From: Candidatus Woesebacteria bacterium GW2011_GWB1_33_22
GTDB lineage: Bacteria > Patescibacteriota > Microgenomatia > UBA8517
Reading direction: 5' to 3'
Assembly (NCBI GenBank): GCA_000989765.1
Contig: LBOW01000007.1
Span: 1-39,203 of the forward strand
Length of the DNA: 39,203 nt
Shown: piece after piece, positions 7,474 to 16,012 of the stretch
How the letters are laid out: the number at the start of each line of letters is the position of its first letter
Numbering within the stretch: the first letter of the stretch is position 1
Notes under the pieces: model-generated
The model's database searches: none
What the model was told of the DNA's origin: nothing
What the model saw: only the letters and a program-made list of their open reading frames with translations
Made by a program: the position numbers and the translations under genes

Positions 7474-9573
7474 ATGGCAGTACCAAGTTACACAACAGAC
7501 CTATCATCACAAACAATTAGTGAATGTGAAAGTAACTCAACTCCTCTCGTATTTACGAATATAGGAACTGGGGCTGATGCTACAGAAACTGATTATTTTA
7601 TTCAAAAAACAGCCTGTGTTTCAAAACCTTTTAACATTACAGCTGGTGGTATTTATGTTACGACGAGTCAGGCTATAACCACAAGTGGTCATTGTTTTTG
7701 GGCTTGGTATTATTTTGGTTGCCCAAATGCTTTATTGGGAGAAACTTCAGGTGGTATGCAAGCAATGGTGGGTCAATCGGTTAGTAATTATGATAAATGG
7801 GATATTTTTGGTTCTGATACTTATACTTACGGAGGTTGGAGATGTGTTCCAGTGGATATATTAAATATTGGTTATGATGATAGGGTTGGTTCGGGTAAGG
7901 GTTCATCTCCATATCTAATTTTTGGAGTATATGCAAACACCTCAACTGGTATTGGTAAGGGAAATCCTTTGGGTATAGATGTCATGAGATATGGCAGAGG
8001 AGAAATGAGAATAGCTGGGGGTTCATCTGGAGATGGATATGCTACTTTCTCAGGATTTGCTACAGAAAATGACAGTATAAATAATAGATGGGGATTATTC
8101 CAAGTAATTGACGGTGCTTATTTGTGGCAAGGTTTGATGATTTTAGGTTATGGTGCTTTAACTGAATTTACCGATTCTAACAAAAACATTCTGATTGCTA
8201 ATACTAAAAAGGTACAGTCGGATTTTAATAAAATAGAAATTAGAAACGCATCAAGTATTATTAACTGGACAGGTATTCAGATTTCGTCTTTAGGAACAAC
8301 TGCAAAAGGACTTTTTGTAATGACAGATAATGCAGATGTAAATTTAGATACTTGTACTTTTATTGACATGGGTACATTTACGTTTCAAAGTAATGCCGTT
8401 TCAATAGGAACTATTTTTAGACGCTGTGAATTAGTAACTCAAGGTGGTGCTCCTTTTACAAATTGTACATTTGATTCTACAAATGATACTGCCAAAGCAC
8501 TTTTATCAAACAACCCTGCAAATTTGTCAAATTGTAATTTTATCTCAAGCGGTACAAAACACGGAGTTGAATTTAATACACAAGGTACATTTACTTGGTC
8601 AGGTAATATTTTTACAGGTTATGCATCAACAGACGGATCAACAGGAGACGAAGCGGTTTATAACAACTGCACTCCATACAATACAGGTCAAACACATCCA
8701 AGTTCCAATCAAGACAGTACTCTTTCATTAAGATCAGATGCTGGAGGGACATCGGCTACGGGCGAATCTTTTGCTGCAGGTGCTACAAAAATTCTTTCAG
8801 TAGCTAGATTTTATCTCAAAAAAACAGGCTCCCCAACAGGTAATGCAACAGCTAAAATATATGCGGTAACAGGATCTTCTGGATCATACACACCAACAGG
8901 AACTGCTTTAGCTACTTCCGAAAACTTTAATGTAGCTAATCTTACTGGAAGTTATGCTATGAATAGCTTCATATTTAAGCTAACAAACAGTATCACATTA
9001 ACATCAACCACAAATTATTTTGTAGTTATAGATGTCAGTGCCACAACTTCAAGTGCGGGCAACACTATTGATGTGGGCTATGAAAACACAACCCCTTCTT
9101 TTGCCACAGGAAATGCGGCAACCTATGCTGTAACTGGTAGTACATGGACTAATCAGGCATACGATTTAATTTTTGATTGTTATACAGACGGTGCAATTAT
9201 TCTAAATCTATCAGGCGGTGGTTCCACACCAACTATAAGAAACGCAATAGGCTGTTCAACATCAATCTCGGCTTCAGTTAATATATCCGTATATGTTGTG
9301 GATACGTCAAATTCACCTCTAAATGACGTTCAAGTTGCAATATTTAGAACAAGTGATGATTTAGAAATAATGAACAAAGACACAGGCTATGATGTTGAAG
9401 GAAACGGTTATGCAACAACCACATACAATGGAACAACCCCTGCAAACATATATCTAAGAGTCAGAAAGGCTTCAACCGGAACCAAATATATTCCAGTTTC
9501 ATCAACAGGAACGATTCAAAGCGGTTCAGGTTATTCAACCACAATTACATTATCAATAGACACTAATGCCTAA
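7474..9573 (+). CDS. Tail-like right-handed beta-helix surface protein
   Basis: The 699-residue protein starts MAVPSYTTDLSSQTISE, an opening I know from structural proteins of uncultivated tailed phages. Residues about 240-400 form beta-helix rungs (NADVNLDTCTFIDMG, GTIFRRCELVTQGGAPFTNCTFDS, NLSNCNFISSG), as in pectate-lyase-like tail spikes. Residues about 430-570 resemble a carbohydrate-binding-like beta-sandwich (ATAKIYAVTGSSGS, TSTTNYFVVIDVS). The end (SASVNISVYVVDTSNSPLNDVQVAIFR) resembles a carboxypeptidase-regulatory-like beta domain. There is no signal peptide, so the export route is unclear. The -10 TAATAT (7461-7466) with an upstream TG would start the mRNA at the ATG. The stop overlaps the convergent AbiEii gene by 4 bases. 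Confidence 0.7.
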   Translation: MAVPSYTTDLSSQTISECESNSTPLVFTNIGTGADATETDYFIQKTACVSKPFNITAGGIYVTTSQAITTSGHCFWAWYYFGCPNALLGETSGGMQAMVGQSVSNYDKWDIFGSDTYTYGGWRCVPVDILNIGYDDRVGSGKGSSPYLIFGVYANTSTGIGKGNPLGIDVMRYGRGEMRIAGGSSGDGYATFSGFATENDSINNRWGLFQVIDGAYLWQGLMILGYGALTEFTDSNKNILIANTKKVQSDFNKIEIRNASSIINWTGIQISSLGTTAKGLFVMTDNADVNLDTCTFIDMGTFTFQSNAVSIGTIFRRCELVTQGGAPFTNCTFDSTNDTAKALLSNNPANLSNCNFISSGTKHGVEFNTQGTFTWSGNIFTGYASTDGSTGDEAVYNNCTPYNTGQTHPSSNQDSTLSLRSDAGGTSATGESFAAGATKILSVARFYLKKTGSPTGNATAKIYAVTGSSGSYTPTGTALATSENFNVANLTGSYAMNSFIFKLTNSITLTSTTNYFVVIDVSATTSSAGNTIDVGYENTTPSFATGNAATYAVTGSTWTNQAYDLIFDCYTDGAIILNLSGGGSTPTIRNAIGCSTSISASVNISVYVVDTSNSPLNDVQVAIFRTSDDLEIMNKDTGYDVEGNGYATTTYNGTTPANIYLRVRKASTGTKYIPVSSTGTIQSGSGYSTTITLSIDTNA

Positions 9574-10289
9574 ACTGTTTTTAACAGTTTACTAATTTCT
9601 GTTTTTAAAACAGCTATTATCTGTTTTTGACTACGGGGCAAGAATTGACCAAGATCTTTTTCAAGAGATTTTTGGGGGAATTTTTCTAAATTTTCGATAT
9701 CACTTTTTTTGATATCAATTATCTTTATGCTCTTTGAGAGTAAAAACCATATATCAAAAATATCTCTACCTTTATTCCTATTTTTTAATGCATCAAATTT
9801 TTCCAATAAAATTGATTCTCCTGACAAATGATAAATTTGAGGGAAAATCATAATTGGAAATTGTGTGTTTAGTGTTGAAACTTTTGTACCTAGTACTTTT
9901 TTTTGTTGGTGAAAATCAAGCCTAATACTAAATGGGTATCTAAACTCTTTTTGACTAAAAATTATTCTAAAACGTATTCCTTCTGTACCTTTATAGAAAG
10001 GTTTAATTATTAAATTAGGCAGTTCTTTACTTATTTTATTCTCAATACTTTTAAGTAAATTAATAATTTCGGAATTAGAACAACTTGTAGAAAAATCCAA
10101 GTCTTCAGAAAACCTAGGAGAGCCAAAAATTAACCTTAATGCAGTTCCCCCCTTAAAAAATAACTTGTTTGCTGTTCTCTCCTGATACAAATAACTTAAA
10201 AATGTAAGTTGTAAGTATTCTCTAAAAATACTATATTCGTCAATTTTAAAACTTTTTGATAAATATTTAATTTGATCTTTAGTAATCAT
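9570..10289 (-). CDS. abiEii: AbiEii-family nucleotidyltransferase toxin (module 2)
   Basis: The 239 residues carry FKGGTALR (45-52) and RFSEDLDFS (59-67) at the same positions as module 1, and GRDIFDIWFLL near residue 173. The expected activity is nucleotide transfer to tRNA ends, by analogy with characterised AbiEii. It overlaps its antitoxin gene by 4 bases (translational coupling). Apart from the core motifs it differs clearly from module 1, so it is not a recent local duplicate. Confidence 0.85.
   Translation of the reverse strand: MITKDQIKYLSKSFKIDEYSIFREYLQLTFLSYLYQERTANKLFFKGGTALRLIFGSPRFSEDLDFSTSCSNSEIINLLKSIENKISKELPNLIIKPFYKGTEGIRFRIIFSQKEFRYPFSIRLDFHQQKKVLGTKVSTLNTQFPIMIFPQIYHLSGESILLEKFDALKNRNKGRDIFDIWFLLSKSIKIIDIKKSDIENLEKFPQKSLEKDLGQFLPRSQKQIIAVLKTEISKLLKTV
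9571..9591. terminator. Hairpin spanning convergent stop codons
   Basis: A perfect 7-bp inverted repeat (TAAACTG, 7-base loop, CAGTTTA) includes the stop codon of the tail-like gene and overlaps the end of the convergent AbiEii gene. The layout mirrors the hairpin at 6083-6100. It may be a bidirectional terminator, but the stem is short. Confidence 0.4.
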
Positions 10290-10870
10290 ATGTGTTTTTT
10301 AATCTCTTGAAATACTGTTTTATTATACATTCTCGCCCACTTTAAAAGTAATTTTTTATCGAGATTCGTCATATCGATTTCGTCCCAATCAAGATTTACT
10401 AATCCCTTCGAAGCGAAGTAAACATAGTCTAACAATGCTTTTTCGGGCGTAGCAATCAAAAAGTCTTCTTTTTTTTCAAATCCCCAAAATAGTTTAGTGT
10501 CAATTTTGGAATAACTATAATCTTTTTCATTTATTAATAAATGTTTTGATTTTTTTATAGTAATTCCTGTTATTTGGTATGAAAATGCAGTTATAATATT
10601 ATGAAATGATAAAGCAGATTGCAACGAAACATATGATGGATAGCACAAAAAGTTTGATATTGTAAAATCATTTGTATCTTTTAAGGTAAAAAGATATTTG
10701 CCTTTCATTAAATTTTGCAAAATACCACTTTTACTAAGTCTCTGAATTCTTTTATATAATGATTGACGATTATTAGAACCCAAAACTCCTCCAAGCTCAT
10801 TCAGGCAAAACAAAGGCAAATTCTTTGATGCTAATCTTTTGATTATTGTACTTAAAGTTAACGATTCCAT
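10286..10870 (-). CDS. abiEi: AbiEi-like antitoxin / regulator (module 2)
   Basis: The 194-residue protein has an N-terminal winged-helix segment (NRQSLYKRIQRLSKSGILQNLMKGKYLF) and the AbiEi core (CYPSYVSLQSALSFHNIITA, IATPEKALLDYVYFASKG). The start ATG at 10870 sits 10 bases after a consensus -10 box. It should repress its own promoter and neutralise the toxin encoded just downstream. Confidence 0.8.
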   Translation of the reverse strand: MESLTLSTIIKRLASKNLPLFCLNELGGVLGSNNRQSLYKRIQRLSKSGILQNLMKGKYLFTLKDTNDFTISNFLCYPSYVSLQSALSFHNIITAFSYQITGITIKKSKHLLINEKDYSYSKIDTKLFWGFEKKEDFLIATPEKALLDYVYFASKGLVNLDWDEIDMTNLDKKLLLKWARMYNKTVFQEIKKHI

Positions 10871-10879
10871 AATTAGGAC

Positions 10880-10909
10880 AATAATATACTAATTATTGAA
10901 TCCTGTCAA
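10880..10909 (-). promoter_or_regulatory. Promoter with overlapping palindrome, AbiE module 2
   Basis: On the minus strand TTGACA (10909-10904), 17 bases and TATTAT (10886-10881) form a near-consensus promoter. The -10 is part of an inverted repeat, AATAAT-N6-ATTATT (10880-10897), a likely AbiEi operator. Start of transcription is about 3-4 bases before the ATG. Confidence 0.7.
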
Positions 10910-10942
10910 TTTTCTAAACAGTTTTTGTAATTACTTTTCTAA

Positions 10943-11085
10943 TCAATCTTTGAAGAATATTGGCAAATAATCCCAAAATATCCAGACTATAAACGTCAAC
11001 CAAAAGCCAGAGTAAAGTGAAGCCTCCAAACTTGTTAGCTTCCAATTTCCTAGTACAAAGTTATTAGGAAATAAATAGTAAATGG
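10943..11085 (-). pseudogene. Possible remnant of a small membrane protein
   Basis: The 10871-11132 intergenic stretch holds, on the minus strand, an open frame without a start codon that ends at 10943. It encodes a hydrophobic, Trp/Phe-rich peptide (contains FPNNFVLGNWKLTSLEASLY and FWLTFIVWIFWDYLP). It is closed upstream by a TAA. It looks more protein-like than random AT-rich sequence, but no family is assigned and it could be chance. Confidence 0.25.
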
Positions 11086-11114
11086 TTTACATATACTTGA
11101 TTATAGTATATTTT
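11086..11114 (+). promoter_or_regulatory. Promoter candidate for the 159-residue membrane protein
   Basis: TTTACA (11086-11091), 17 bases and TATTTT (11109-11114) precede the ATG at 11133 by 18 bases. This is a moderate match. Confidence 0.4.
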
Positions 11115-11132
11115 TAAATTATCATCTCATTA

Positions 11133-11612
11133 ATGAAAAAGGAAGTAACCCTTGTTATAACCGTCTGTTTGTTTCTTTTGGCTTATGTTTTAGATTATTT
11201 TGCTGGAAGTATTAATTTAGGCTTAATAAACCCCATGGATTTTTTAAATCAAACTTATTTTAAATTGTATCCAATGACTTTTGTTGCTGTGATAATTAGA
11301 TCAGTTGCCATAACGCTTTCTACTACTTTAGTGTTATCTATAATGGAAAGGCAGTTTTTTAAAAAGATGATAATTTCGCTTTTTTTAGGATTTGTAGCTG
11401 AAATTTATGCATTTCAGATTTTAGCTACAGGAGCTAAAGTTACTCCAACTCTGTGGACCCTAGCAATTTCATACGGAGGCGCGCTACTTATCATTCCTAT
11501 AGCCTTTTACATATTTGCAAGTATTGCAGACTTCCTCATTCCACAAAGAAAAAATGCGACACACCTACCCACTAACCAGACAGATAATTCTTCTTCCGTC
11601 CTTAATCCTTGA
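11133..11612 (+). CDS. Four-helix membrane protein, unknown
   Basis: The 159 residues contain four likely membrane helices (about 5-24, 48-68, 76-98 and 107-133) and a polar, Asn/Thr-rich tail. No catalytic motif is visible and I do not recognise the family. Its TGA stop lies within the -35 box of the promoter for the third AbiE module, so the two transcription units are packed head to tail. Confidence 0.6.
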   Translation: MKKEVTLVITVCLFLLAYVLDYFAGSINLGLINPMDFLNQTYFKLYPMTFVAVIIRSVAITLSTTLVLSIMERQFFKKMIISLFLGFVAEIYAFQILATGAKVTPTLWTLAISYGGALLIIPIAFYIFASIADFLIPQRKNATHLPTNQTDNSSSVLNP

Positions 11613-11637
11613 CATAATTTAAACCAAAGGTTATAAT
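11609..11637 (+). promoter_or_regulatory. Perfect consensus promoter of AbiE module 3
   Basis: TTGACA (11609-11614), 17 bases and TATAAT (11632-11637) are perfect consensus hexamers at optimal spacing. The ATG at 11645 is 7 bases after the -10, so the mRNA should be leaderless. An AACC-AAA-GGTT inverted repeat lies in the spacer. Confidence 0.85.
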
Positions 11638-11644
11638 TTATCAA

Positions 11645-12217
11645 ATGTCTGGACTAAATAACATACTTAGAAGCTCACAAACAGTTTTTACATTTAACGA
11701 TGTAGCTTTGATATTCAGGGAAACTAACAAAAAATCTATTATTTCCAAGGTCAATTATTATATAAAAAAAGGTCAACTGGTAAGAATTAGGAAAGGAATT
11801 TATGCAAAAGATGAAAACTATAATACATTTGAACTAGCTTCAAAAATTTATACACCTGCATACATAAGTTTTGAAACAGTACTTACACAAAATGGAATTA
11901 ATTTTCAATTTTATAGTCAAATATTTATAGCTTCATATTTAACTAGGGAAATAACTGTTGGAAATCAAATTTATAAATTTAAAAAGATAAAGGACTCAAT
12001 TCTTGTAAACCCTATTGGAATTGAAAATAAAAATAAAATATCAATAGCAACTAAAGAACGAGCACTATTAGACACTCTTTATATAGATGGCGACTACCAT
12101 TTTGATAATTTAGATTCAATTAATTGGAATATAGTCAATGAAATTTTAGCAATTTACAAAAATAAAAGAATGAACAAAAATATAAATGAATTATATGCTA
12201 AATATCGACAAACATAG
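11645..12217 (+). CDS. abiEi: AbiEi-like antitoxin / regulator (module 3)
   Basis: The 190-residue protein has a winged-helix N-terminus (SIISKVNYYIKKGQLVRIRKG, followed by IYAKDE) and a divergent AbiEi core (YTPAYISFETVLTQNGINF, IATKERALLDTLYIDGDY). The layout matches the other two modules but in the opposite orientation. It overlaps the toxin gene by about 23-32 bases depending on the toxin start. Confidence 0.75.
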   Translation: MSGLNNILRSSQTVFTFNDVALIFRETNKKSIISKVNYYIKKGQLVRIRKGIYAKDENYNTFELASKIYTPAYISFETVLTQNGINFQFYSQIFIASYLTREITVGNQIYKFKKIKDSILVNPIGIENKNKISIATKERALLDTLYIDGDYHFDNLDSINWNIVNEILAIYKNKRMNKNINELYAKYRQT

Positions 12218-12878
12218 AAATATAATTTTTCAAATCTTAAAAGATATTGCGGGAGACATAGATATCTCCCCCATTTTAGGTTTTAAGGGTGGGACTGCAG
12301 CCTTAATTTTTTACGGCCTCAACCGTTTCTCGGTTGATTTAGATTTTGATCTTTTAGATGAATCAAAAGAAGACATTGCCTTCGAAAAGGTAAAAGAAAT
12401 TGTAAGCCATTATGGAACAATAAAAGAAGCTCGCAAAAAAAGATTTAACTTAGTCTTTATTATTTCTTACGAGGAAAGCATGCAAAGTGTAAAAGTTGAG
12501 ATAAACAGGAGAACATACGGGTCTAAATATGAGCTTAAAAATCACTTGGGGGTTTCGGTCTTAGTAATGACAAAGGAAGATATGTTTGCCAATAAATTAA
12601 TGGCAATGTATGAAAGAATCGGAAAAACTAGCCGTGATATTTATGATGTCTGGTTTTTTTCGAAACAAAATTGGGAAATTAATAAAAAACTTGTTGAAGC
12701 AAGATCAGGAAAAATTTTTAGTGAAATAGTCAAAGCAAACATAAAAAGTTTAGAGAGAATGAGTGACAAAAATATATTAAAAGGTCTTGGAGAACTTTTA
12801 ACCCAAAGCCAAAAAGACTGGGTAAAAGCAAAACTTAAGATTGACACTATTTTTTTGCTAAAATTGTTGCTTAACTAA
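12186..12878 (+). CDS. abiEii: AbiEii-family nucleotidyltransferase toxin (module 3)
   Basis: The 230-residue protein carries FKGGTAALIFYGLNRFSVDLDFD (contiguous from residue 33: the KGGT and SxDLDF motifs) and RDIYDVWFF (about 150-158). The start is either the ATG at 12186 or the one at 12195; both fall inside the antitoxin gene. It belongs to a different AbiEii subgroup from modules 1 and 2, with a shorter N-terminus before KGGT (33 rather than 45 residues). Confidence 0.85.
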   Translation: MNYMLNIDKHRNIIFQILKDIAGDIDISPILGFKGGTAALIFYGLNRFSVDLDFDLLDESKEDIAFEKVKEIVSHYGTIKEARKKRFNLVFIISYEESMQSVKVEINRRTYGSKYELKNHLGVSVLVMTKEDMFANKLMAMYERIGKTSRDIYDVWFFSKQNWEINKKLVEARSGKIFSEIVKANIKSLERMSDKNILKGLGELLTQSQKDWVKAKLKIDTIFLLKLLLN

Positions 12879-12913
12879 TCCCCAATCTCTGACTAGTTCT
12901 TTTAGCGACGAAA

Positions 12914-12940
12914 TGTATCAATTCCGACTCATTTGATACA
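12914..12940. repeat. Inverted repeat downstream of AbiE module 3
   Basis: Perfect 8-bp arms (TGTATCAA and TTGATACA) are separated by 11 bases, 35 bases after the toxin stop. No U-run follows, so an operator for the following gene is as likely as a terminator. The rest of 12879-13018 shows only a lone TTGACA (12952-12957) without a good -10. Confidence 0.4.
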
Positions 12941-13004
12941 GTAATTATTAGTTGACAAGCACATTATTGATAGCGCAAACTGATTAAAGTTTAAGAGTTA
13001 CTTA

Positions 13005-13010
13005 TATAAT
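13005..13010 (+). promoter_or_regulatory. -10 box of the tail-Tat operon (candidate)
   Basis: A perfect TATAAT ends 8 bases before the ATG at 13019; the -35 region is weak. If used, the large tail-Tat operon would have a leaderless mRNA. Confidence 0.45.
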
Positions 13011-13018
13011 TTAAGAAT

Positions 13019-15460
13019 ATGGCAGATACAATACTAAGCGGACGCTGGGTCGTATATTATGGCGCAGAAAATCGACAAAAACGAATTTGGAGAGATACAG
13101 TAGTTACTCCAACTGTAACCGATACAGTTAATGCTTTATATTCCGCACTACAAAATCAATTTGATGAGTTAACACAAATGGATGATGGTGTTCCAATGTC
13201 TGCTCAGACCCCTACTGAGTATACGATTGGTATTATTGATGCCGGAGATAAAGACCCATGGTTTATTGACAGAACTTCAGTTGAATATTTATCTGGTGGT
13301 GCTTTAAAAACTGCCAGTTGGGATAGAGTAACTGGAACAAACACTGGAATTTTAAAAATTGTTTGTAATAACACAGATATTGTCTCAGGAGATATTGGAT
13401 TAGATATTACAATTGCTGGTAATACTGGAACTCTACTTGATGTCAAAGGAACCGGTGCTGGGTCTATTCTTTGGGTTAGACCGGATGATAACAGTGCAAC
13501 GAACGATTTTGATGATGCAGGAACTCTAACCTGTAATGCACATACAGCTACTTGGACTTCAACGGCATCTGCAGGAGAATCTCTTTGGGCTAATATCTAT
13601 ACTCTTGGTACCATTGAATCAAACACTCATTTGTACATAAGCCAGAATGGTGCTAATCTAACCGCCTACAAAGATACAACTGATTGGTGGGGTGATGGAC
13701 ACATTGATATTCTAGTTAATGTTAAAGAACTCGGAGTTGAAACAGACGAAGGATATATTGGAGTTTTTGCTAGACAATATAGTAAAACTTATTCCTATTA
13801 CACAGTGGACTTAACTAACGGAGGTCGTAACCCTATTCCCCTTCAAACAGGTAATGACTTGGATAACCAAACAGGTTACTGGACGTTTACAGGCACCTCC
13901 GGTACGGGAACATTTGTAGTTGGAGAAGTTATTTCTAAATCTGGAACATTTAAAAAGGGTGTCATTACGTCTGTTACTGGCTCCCCAGGTACAACCCCTA
14001 CAATTGTTTATTATTTAATCGGCGATCCTATTACAAATTTTTCAAACGGTGATACATCTGTAACTGGTGCAACATCAGGAGCAACTGTAACCGCAGGAAC
14101 ACCAGCAGCAGCAGGACCTTCTGCTCTTGGCACTGCACCTGTTATCGTTCATGGGGGTTTAGCAGATGGTGGAACTAATGATATTGACGAAAATGGAACT
14201 CCTGAAAACTACTCTATAACAGTTGATTGTAACCAAAATTCTTTGGCTAATGTTTACCAACATTCAAAATACATAACAAGAAGAGGAGAGACAGCAACAA
14301 CAAACACAGATGACTTACAAGGTCAATTTTATATCGGATCAGATTACAGATTAAGATATTCAGGCTCCATTACAGGAACATTTTCTGAAGGTAATACTTG
14401 TACTCAAACTACTTCAGGGGCAAAAGGAACAATAGTTGAGGTTAATACCACAGATAAAATCGTGATACTTCGCAATTCAAGAGGCACATTTGATACAACA
14501 AATATTGTAACAGATGATACAGCAAGTGGAACATTTACTCCAAACTCAGAAGCCTCGGCTGTTACACCTATAGCAGCTGCACCATTCGGAACTTTTGCTG
14601 GAGGAAAGTTCTTCTGTGCACCTGGAGTTGTACTATCTGATTATTTAACTGCTGATGCTAATAACTTTCAATTGGTTGATGATAATGGAACAGTACGTCT
14701 TGCACCCACTAAAGCAACAATTACAGTAAGTAATACCAGAGCCGGTGATAAAGTTGCAGTCTTTAGATTGACAGGATCTGGAGCCGATATTAATAAGGCT
14801 GAGTATAATGCAACAGTTCAGTCTCAGGCTACGACAACGGTAGTTTTAGGTGTACCAATTACGACAGATTCACCCGGAAAATCTGCGGGAGGTGTTATAA
14901 GACTTGTTGACACTTCTGCTACTAAAGAATATCGGTTAAGGTTTTCGTCTTGGACTAACACTCCAAACGGAACATTTAACCTAGCCTATACAAACGTTGC
15001 CTCTGCAGATTCTGGTACTACCACAACCAACATAACAGAAACTGGAATTGGCACTGCAAGTTTTGTTGGAGATTTAGTATTAAACGTAACCCAATCTAAT
15101 GCAGTTTCATATGTTACAGCGATAGTTGACGCTAACAATGTGACAATATCCCCAGCTATTACCGGACAAACTACAGCTGATAACATTAAATTTAATGCTT
15201 TACCAGTTGCAACTACAACCTCACCACAAGACACATGGTATGTACCATTTATTGATTCATACGAAACAACAGGGTCATCAGGTACACCTGGTTCAGAATC
15301 TGTAACAATTACACATTCAACAACTGATAGTGATATTTTTATCAGAGTTCGTGCAAGACAGGCAGGTAATATTTTACCATTTGAACAGGATAGCTCAGTA
15401 GTTGGAGCCAATCCTACAAACGTATCAGTTGTCCGAACAACCGATACGATATTTGTATAA
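13019..15460 (+). CDS. Phage-tail-like structural protein, 813 aa
   Basis: The N-terminus (WVVYYGAENRQKRIWRDT, then LYSALQNQFDE, DDGVPMSAQTPTEYTIGIID, DPWFIDRTSVEYL) and GGALKTASWDR are features I recognise from conserved virion proteins in uncultivated tailed-phage contigs. The middle and C-terminus are Thr/Gly/Ser-rich beta domains with repeated 'GTF..GE...SGAKGT' units (for example around residues 300-350 and 455-510). No signal peptide or membrane helix is present. It is the first gene of a compact plus-strand run that continues into the Tat genes, suggesting that its product ends up on the cell surface. That export is an inference. Confidence 0.7.
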   Translation: MADTILSGRWVVYYGAENRQKRIWRDTVVTPTVTDTVNALYSALQNQFDELTQMDDGVPMSAQTPTEYTIGIIDAGDKDPWFIDRTSVEYLSGGALKTASWDRVTGTNTGILKIVCNNTDIVSGDIGLDITIAGNTGTLLDVKGTGAGSILWVRPDDNSATNDFDDAGTLTCNAHTATWTSTASAGESLWANIYTLGTIESNTHLYISQNGANLTAYKDTTDWWGDGHIDILVNVKELGVETDEGYIGVFARQYSKTYSYYTVDLTNGGRNPIPLQTGNDLDNQTGYWTFTGTSGTGTFVVGEVISKSGTFKKGVITSVTGSPGTTPTIVYYLIGDPITNFSNGDTSVTGATSGATVTAGTPAAAGPSALGTAPVIVHGGLADGGTNDIDENGTPENYSITVDCNQNSLANVYQHSKYITRRGETATTNTDDLQGQFYIGSDYRLRYSGSITGTFSEGNTCTQTTSGAKGTIVEVNTTDKIVILRNSRGTFDTTNIVTDDTASGTFTPNSEASAVTPIAAAPFGTFAGGKFFCAPGVVLSDYLTADANNFQLVDDNGTVRLAPTKATITVSNTRAGDKVAVFRLTGSGADINKAEYNATVQSQATTTVVLGVPITTDSPGKSAGGVIRLVDTSATKEYRLRFSSWTNTPNGTFNLAYTNVASADSGTTTTNITETGIGTASFVGDLVLNVTQSNAVSYVTAIVDANNVTISPAITGQTTADNIKFNALPVATTTSPQDTWYVPFIDSYETTGSSGTPGSESVTITHSTTDSDIFIRVRARQAGNILPFEQDSSVVGANPTNVSVVRTTDTIFV

Positions 15461-15475
15461 GTTTAGATAATAATT

Positions 15476-15793
15476 ATGTCAACATATTATAAAAAACACG
15501 AATTATCACTCTCGCTAAATGGTGACAAGATTCAACATATTGCCAGAAATGCTTCAGGGGTTGTGGTTTTTAGAGAAAGTTCAGAAAAGGCACTAAAAAG
15601 AGCAATAGATGGGACATCAAAAGAAGCTACTAAGGAGGTTATCGTCAGTGAACCAGTAACCGAGGAGGAAATATTTGCACCAACTCAAAAAAGGGTTACA
15701 AGAGGCTCAGACGGTAAATTTATAAGTAAAAGTCAGCTGGACACAGATGAAGATTTGAAGAAAAAATCCTTCTGGAACAAGCTCACTTCATGA
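15476..15793 (+). CDS. Small charged protein of the tail-like cluster
   Basis: The 105-residue protein is polar and highly charged with no membrane helix. The first 40 residues look beta-structured (HELSLSLNGDKIQHIARNASGVVVFRES) and the rest is probably disordered, with RVTRGSDGKFISK near the end. It starts 15 bases after the 813-residue gene and ends 3 bases before the next. Its position and size fit a small virion-associated protein; no family is assigned. Confidence 0.6.
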   Translation: MSTYYKKHELSLSLNGDKIQHIARNASGVVVFRESSEKALKRAIDGTSKEATKEVIVSEPVTEEEIFAPTQKRVTRGSDGKFISKSQLDTDEDLKKKSFWNKLTS

Positions 15794-15796
15794 GAT

Positions 15797-16012
15797 ATGA
15801 ACAAGGGGACCAAAAAAGAATTAAAAAGTACTAAGATTGTTAGAGAGTTTGGTGTAAACGACCTTGTTAAATATAAAGAAAAGATAAAGAAAAACATTTT
15901 AGTCTTTGAAGAGGCAATTGTAAAAGAAAAGACTGAAATGGAAAGAGTTGACGGAATGATTGACGCACTTAAGAAAGATATCAAAGAAATAGATCAAGTT
16001 TTAGTCAAATGA
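15797..16012 (+). CDS. Short coiled-coil protein of the tail-like cluster
   Basis: The 71 residues are almost entirely a charged helix with heptad spacing (VKYKEKIKKNILVFEEAIVKEK, from about residue 24). It is flanked by gaps of 3 bases upstream and a 4-base overlap (ATGA) with the next gene, so it is translationally coupled. It could be an assembly chaperone or a linker. Function unknown. Confidence 0.6.
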   Translation: MNKGTKKELKSTKIVREFGVNDLVKYKEKIKKNILVFEEAIVKEKTEMERVDGMIDALKKDIKEIDQVLVK

